64,000 nucleotides of DNA, from positions 1 through 64,000 of the forward strand of contig JAEXYA010000007.1 of NCBI GenBank assembly GCA_023451825.1, read 5' to 3'. Source of the stretch: Pseudomonadota bacterium. Its GTDB lineage: Bacteria > Pseudomonadota > Alphaproteobacteria > Rhizobiales > Xanthobacteraceae. Within the stretch, counting starts at the first letter, position 1, and every line of letters begins with the position of its first letter. The notes below the pieces were generated by a model. It saw only the letters and a program-made list of their open reading frames with translations, was not told the DNA's origin and did not search any database. Shown one piece after another: positions 60,133 to 64,000 of the stretch. The position numbers and the translations under genes were made by a program.

Positions 60133-62103
60133 TCAATTGGTCCAGAACATCTCGCGGAGCGGTGAAGCCAGCGTCGCCCGCAGGCCGTCGCGCTCGTAGT
60201 CGAGGGTCAGGCCGCCGGTCCCGGTCAATCCGGTGGAGAGGAGGCGCGTGCCGAAGCCGCCTTTCGCCGGCGGCGCTTCGATCGGCGGGCCGTCGCTCTC
60301 GATCCAGCGCAAGCAGAAAAGCTGAGCTTCGTCCTTGGCCTCGATCGCCCAGCGCAAGTCGATCTTGCCGTGTGGCACCGATAGTGCGCCGTATTTCAGC
60401 GCATTGGTGCCGAGTTCATGCAGCAGCAGCGCCATGCTCAGCGCAGCTTTGGAGCCGATCGTGATATCGGGGCCCGCCGTCATCATCCGCTCGGATGCAC
60501 CAAGCGCATCGAGCGCGGCGGTGACGACATCGGTGACCGACGCCTCGATCCAGTTGTTGCGCAGGAGAATGTCATGCGCGCCGCTCAGCGCCAGCAGCCG
60601 TTCCTGCAGCGATCGCACTTCGTCACGCTCTTTGATCGGCCGCAGCGTCTGCAGGCTGATGGCTTGGACCATCGCAAACAGGTTTTTGATGCGGTGGCTC
60701 AGCTCATTGTTCAACAAACGCTGCTGATCGCGGATGCGTTTGGCATTGGTGACATCCGCCGCCATGCCGAACCATTCGGTGATCGCGCCGGCTTCGTTGA
60801 TGATCGGAATGGCGCGTGAAAAAGTCCAGCCTTCGGTGCCGTCGGCCTGCCGCACCCGATGCTCCAACTCGTAAGTATCGCGCGCGGCGATCGCACGGCT
60901 GACTTCCGCCATGATCATCGGCTGGTCTTCGACAAAAATATAGACATCGAGCCAACGGACGGTCGGCCCTTCCACATCGGAGAGGAAGCCGCGTCCGTCG
61001 AGTTGGCGCATCTCCTGCCAGTCCGGGCTCATGCGATAGACGACATCCGAGCTGGCGCTTACAAGGGCACGGAACCGCTTCTCGCTCTCGCGCAGCCGCG
61101 CATCCGCTTTCGCGCGTTCGACCGCCGACCATGTGCGCTCGGCGACTTCGCTCACCAGCGACAGCTCGCGACTGGACCAATGCCGCGGCGCGGCCTGGCC
61201 GAGCCCGAGAATGGCGACGAGCCGGCCAGCCTTGACCAGCGGAATCCCCATCCAGGCACGCACATTGATCGCCGCCAGGGCCTCGCGCTGGCGTTCCGAC
61301 AGATCGATATCGGCATCCACATCGTCGGTGGCTGCGATGTCTCCGCGGTGCCATTTGTCGCGAACGTTGCTGTCGTAGCTCGCCATCGCGTGCAGCCCGG
61401 CGATGCTGGCGAAGCCGGACACGTAATCATGCTGGATCAGAACCTTGTCGCCGTCTTCGCTGACCTCGCCATAGAAGACGCGATTGGTCCCGAGATGCTG
61501 CCCGAGCGTCAGAGCGGCGATGCGCTGGATCTCGACGGCGTCATCGACCTGACGCAAGGCGTCGCTGAGTTTCAGCAGCAGCGCTTGTCGTTCTTCGTTA
61601 TCGGCAAGAACCTGTGTCGCCCGCACGCGCTCGGTGGTCTCGGCCACGATGCAGAGCACGGCCTCGACGAGCCCATCACCATTGCGCACAGGCGAGTAGG
61701 AGATGTCGAAATAGACGGTCTCGCCGTACCCACTGCGTTCGATGTAAAAGGGACGGTCTTTTGCGGCAAAAGTCTCGCCGCTATCGACGACGCCGCGCAG
61801 CAGGGGGCCAAGGTCGTCCCATAATTCGGCCCAGTGTTCATGCCCTGGTCGTCCGAGCGCACGCGGATGTTTTTCGCCAATGCTCGGCGCATAAGCATCG
61901 TTGTACAGCGCCACGAATTGCGGACCGCAAAACAGCACGATCTGCGCGTGCGTCGCGAGCATCAGGTCGACGGTGGTGCGCAAGCTCGGCGACCACGACG
62001 TGATTGCACCGAGCGGCGTCGACGACCAGTCGTGCCGTCTGATCAGCTCGCTCAAGTTTCCCTGGGGGGCCGGTCCCGGCTGAACCATCGGTGCACTATC
62101 CAT
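60133..62103 (-). CDS. PAS/GAF/PAS sensor histidine kinase of the HWE family
   Basis: A 656-residue soluble kinase. The order is a PAS-like N-terminal segment (about 20-155, W-S-S-T-P-L-G-A-I-T-S-W), GAF (about 170-330), PAS (about 345-455), then an HWE kinase core. The phospho-acceptor His470 lies in N-E-L-S-H-R-I-K-N, the HWE markers are H562 (H-E-L-G-T-N) and W600-x-E602, and the G-F-G-T-R-L-L box follows. HWE kinases are typical of alphaproteobacteria and often respond to light or redox. It shares the sensory architecture of the hybrid kinase at 15751. No response regulator lies beside it. Confidence 0.9.
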   Translation of the reverse strand: MDSAPMVQPGPAPQGNLSELIRRHDWSSTPLGAITSWSPSLRTTVDLMLATHAQIVLFCGPQFVALYNDAYAPSIGEKHPRALGRPGHEHWAELWDDLGPLLRGVVDSGETFAAKDRPFYIERSGYGETVYFDISYSPVRNGDGLVEAVLCIVAETTERVRATQVLADNEERQALLLKLSDALRQVDDAVEIQRIAALTLGQHLGTNRVFYGEVSEDGDKVLIQHDYVSGFASIAGLHAMASYDSNVRDKWHRGDIAATDDVDADIDLSERQREALAAINVRAWMGIPLVKAGRLVAILGLGQAAPRHWSSRELSLVSEVAERTWSAVERAKADARLRESEKRFRALVSASSDVVYRMSPDWQEMRQLDGRGFLSDVEGPTVRWLDVYIFVEDQPMIMAEVSRAIAARDTYELEHRVRQADGTEGWTFSRAIPIINEAGAITEWFGMAADVTNAKRIRDQQRLLNNELSHRIKNLFAMVQAISLQTLRPIKERDEVRSLQERLLALSGAHDILLRNNWIEASVTDVVTAALDALGASERMMTAGPDITIGSKAALSMALLLHELGTNALKYGALSVPHGKIDLRWAIEAKDEAQLFCLRWIESDGPPIEAPPAKGGFGTRLLSTGLTGTGGLTLDYERDGLRATLASPLREMFWTN

Positions 62104-62423
62104 TGTTACGCGACTGATATCCGGTGGTTGCCGGTCTGCTCAAATTATCGACGCTTGTCTCCACCAAGTCCGGTCGGGTGGAATTTATCCGGTTCTGCGA
62201 TGCAAAGTGACACTAAAATTTTCCCGCATTTACGGAACTCGATGGCGGTGGGACGCGATGCGATTACCGGTGCGCTTTCCCTGTGTCTGCTATCAGACCA
62301 TATGCTGCGCTTTCGGTGGCTGCGACTCTTGGTCTGCTAACCAAACACGCGAACGTCACTGGTCAAACTTGAAAGCAGGCGTAGCGTATCCAGATAAACA
62401 GAACATGAGCAGGGAGGCCCGTC
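62104..62423. other. Divergent intergenic region, nothing recognised
   Basis: About 320 bases between the HWE kinase and the small plus-strand gene at 62424. It should hold both promoters. I found no clear promoter pair, palindrome or RNA structure. Open frames here have no family resemblance. Confidence 0.45.
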
Positions 62424-62681
62424 ATGTCGGCATCTTACGATCCCGTCACCGTTGCCCTGATGCGCGATGTCTTGAGCAAAGTGGTGGCAAAAGTTCCGGA
62501 GCAGCATCGTACCTCAGCCAATCAGGCAGCGATCGCTGGTCGTATTCTGGCCACTGCAGCGCAGGGCATCCGGTCCGAGGAAGGGCTGACTACGGAAGCG
62601 CTTGCGGAGGTGAAGGATATCTTCACTGGCCCCGCCGGGTTGAAGCGCCTGCACAGCGAATTGTCGAAAGTGTTTGGGTAG
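62424..62681 (+). CDS. Small conserved-type hypothetical protein
   Basis: An 85-residue, mostly helical, charged protein that begins M-S-A-S-Y-D-P-V-T-V-A-L-M and ends L-S-K-V-F-G. It has good codon use, a GGAGG-like site (agggaggcccgtc) just upstream of the ATG, and an inverted repeat directly after the stop, all consistent with a real gene. No known domain or motif was recognised. Similar short proteins of unknown function are annotated in Bradyrhizobiaceae, as far as I can recall. Function unknown. Confidence 0.65.
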   Translation: MSASYDPVTVALMRDVLSKVVAKVPEQHRTSANQAAIAGRILATAAQGIRSEEGLTTEALAEVKDIFTGPAGLKRLHSELSKVFG

Positions 62682-62689
62682 CCGCAGTT

Positions 62690-62770
62690 GTAGGGTGGGC
62701 AAAGCGTAGCGTGCCCACCATCAAGTGCTCGAAGGGAGAAGGTGGGCACGCTGCGCTTTGCCCACCCTAC
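62690..62770. repeat. Large inverted repeat, 30-bp arms
   Basis: Arms 62690-62719 and 62741-62770 match in 29 of 30 positions when one is reverse complemented (the mismatch is a G-T wobble). The loop is 21 bases. The arm sequence starts gtagggtgggcaaagcg. It lies between the small gene and the convergent aldehyde dehydrogenase, so it may serve as a bidirectional terminator. It resembles a dispersed element known from Bradyrhizobium-type genomes. Confidence 0.85.
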
Positions 62771-62775
62771 AGGCC

Positions 62776-64000
62776 TTAGCCGAACTTGTGCGAAACGTTC
62801 TTCGTCACCGTGTAGCAACCAAGCCCTTCGATGCCGCCTTCGCGGCCGTAGCCTGAATCCTTCACGCCGCCGAACGGTGTCTCCGCTGTCGATGCCACAA
62901 AGTGGTTGATGGTGAGATTGCCCGTTTCCACATCGTTCGAGATACGCTGCACATTGTCCGCCGAATTCGTGAACGCATAGGCGGCAAGTCCAAAGGGCAG
63001 GGCGTTCGCCTTGGCGATGGCCTCATCCAGATCCTTCACCGGATTGACCAGCGCCAACGGGCCGAACGGCTCTTCATTCATCGCCAACGCATCATCGGGC
63101 ACATCGGCCAGCACGGTGAGTGGATAGAAATAGCCGCGATTGTTGATACGTTCGCCGCCGGCCAGCACGCGCGCGCCGCGCTTTTTCGCGTCGCTCACCA
63201 GCCGCTCCATCGCGTCGACGCGGCGCGGATTGGCCAAAGGGCCGAGCTGCGTCGCGGGATCCATGCCATTGCCGATCTTCAGCGCCGCAGCGCCTTCGGC
63301 AAAGGTTTTTGCGAACACGTCGAAATTCTTCTCCTGGACGAAGAAGCGCGTCGGCGCGACGCAGACCTGGCCGGCATTACGCGACTTGGTCGCGACCGAT
63401 GCTTTGGCAGTCGCCACCGGATCGACGTCATCGCACACGATGACGGGACCATGTCCGCCAAGCTCCATGATCGCCGGCTTCATCGCCTGGCCGGCCATGG
63501 CGGCCAGATGCTTGCCCACCGGCACTGAGCCGGTGAAAGTAATCAGGCGGATCGCATCATGCGGCACAAGGTAGCTGGAAATCTCATTGGGATCGCCGAA
63601 CACCAGATTGAGTACGCCCTTCGGCAGCCCTGCGTCGTGGAAGGCGCGGACCAGCTGCAGCGCGCCGGCCGGTGTTTCTTCCGATGCCTTTAGGATGATC
63701 GAGCAACCCGACGACAGCGCGCCCGCCACCTTCCGGCCCGGTGAGCTCATCGGGAAATTCCACGGCGAGAACGCTGCCACCGGACCGATCGGCTGGCGAT
63801 AGACCGTGTGCTGCAGGCCAGGCCCGGCGGGGATCACGCGGCCATAGAGGCGCATGCCTTCGGTGGCATCCCATTCGATGATCTCCGCACCGCGCAAAAT
63901 TTCGAGCTTGGCTTGCTCCAGCGGCTTGCCCTGTTCGAGCGTCATCGCGACGGCCATCTCGTCCACGCGCGCGCGGATCAGCGCTGCAGCCTTGAGGATG
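62776..64000 (-). CDS. NAD-dependent (succinate-semialdehyde-type) aldehyde dehydrogenase, 5' end outside window
   Basis: About 408 residues of an aldehyde dehydrogenase; the open frame runs to the right edge of the window, so the N-terminal 70-90 residues are missing. Visible features are M-T-L-E-Q-G-K-P-L near the edge, P-W-N-F-P in the substrate region, the general base in M-E-L-G-G-H-G-P, the nucleophile in G-Q-V-C-V-A-P and the C-terminal F-G-G-V-K-D-S-G-Y-G-R-E-G-G. This ending and M-T-L-E-Q-G-K-P match the GabD/succinate-semialdehyde dehydrogenase subgroup. An internal GTG at 63966 is not the true start. It differs clearly from the ALDH at 41795. Confidence 0.9.
   Translation of the reverse strand, partial: ILKAAALIRARVDEMAVAMTLEQGKPLEQAKLEILRGAEIIEWDATEGMRLYGRVIPAGPGLQHTVYRQPIGPVAAFSPWNFPMSSPGRKVAGALSSGCSIILKASEETPAGALQLVRAFHDAGLPKGVLNLVFGDPNEISSYLVPHDAIRLITFTGSVPVGKHLAAMAGQAMKPAIMELGGHGPVIVCDDVDPVATAKASVATKSRNAGQVCVAPTRFFVQEKNFDVFAKTFAEGAAALKIGNGMDPATQLGPLANPRRVDAMERLVSDAKKRGARVLAGGERINNRGYFYPLTVLADVPDDALAMNEEPFGPLALVNPVKDLDEAIAKANALPFGLAAYAFTNSADNVQRISNDVETGNLTINHFVASTAETPFGGVKDSGYGREGGIEGLGCYTVTKNVSHKFG

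Overview
The window is high-GC DNA from an alphaproteobacterium, most likely Bradyrhizobiaceae/Nitrobacteraceae (Bradyrhizobium, Rhodopseudomonas, Afipia or Tardiphaga type). The indications are HWE-type histidine kinases, Bug/TctC receptors, an STN/ECF/FecR-linked giant haemagglutinin, and intergenic repeats of the kind common in that family. The genus is inferred, not shown. No rRNA, tRNA, CRISPR array, transposase or phage gene was seen.

Region 1 (1-11.3 kb) is accessory metabolism and export. It holds a partial NTF2-like gene, an NTF2-like protein and an SDR divergent from a LysR regulator, a chloroperoxidase-like hydrolase, and then an apparent operon: isochorismatase-family hydrolase, XapX protein, YtcJ-like amidohydrolase, DoxX protein, MFS transporter with a C-terminal monooxygenase-like domain, exported double-VOC protein and alginate-export-type porin. 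The last genes overlap or abut.

Region 2 (11.4-18.2 kb) is signalling. A GAF histidine kinase, a receiver-histidine kinase fusion and a FixJ-type regulator form a tight operon. They are followed by an AraC regulator and a large PAS/GAF/PAS hybrid kinase.

Region 3 (18.6-32 kb) is a cell-surface signalling and adhesin module: an STN-domain protein with a TonB-like C-terminus, an ECF sigma factor, a FecR-type anti-sigma factor, and a 3600-residue filamentous-haemagglutinin exoprotein. No TpsB transporter and no TonB-dependent receptor lie nearby. Two direct copies of a short repeat sit on either side of the module.

Region 4 (32-60 kb) is a large catabolic region. An IclR regulator is divergent from an operon with a CaiB CoA-transferase, two Bug receptors, two degenerate thiolases around a cysteine-poor DUF35 protein, and an acyl-CoA ligase. 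A LysR regulator is then divergent from a roughly 17 kb gene run: aldehyde dehydrogenase, ThDP lyase/decarboxylase, branched-chain-type ABC transporter (binding protein, LivH, and a LivM-LivG-LivF triple fusion), xylose-isomerase-like protein, two NAD epimerases, cupin, SDR, KstD-like flavoprotein, orphan sugar-type binding protein, and TcuA/TcuB. A LysR gene converges on it. Together these suggest uptake of an organic acid, activation with CoA, C-C cleavage and aldehyde oxidation; the substrate cannot be read from sequence.

Region 5 (60-64 kb) holds a PAS/GAF/PAS HWE kinase, a small conserved-type hypothetical protein, a 30-bp-armed inverted repeat and a 5'-truncated aldehyde dehydrogenase.
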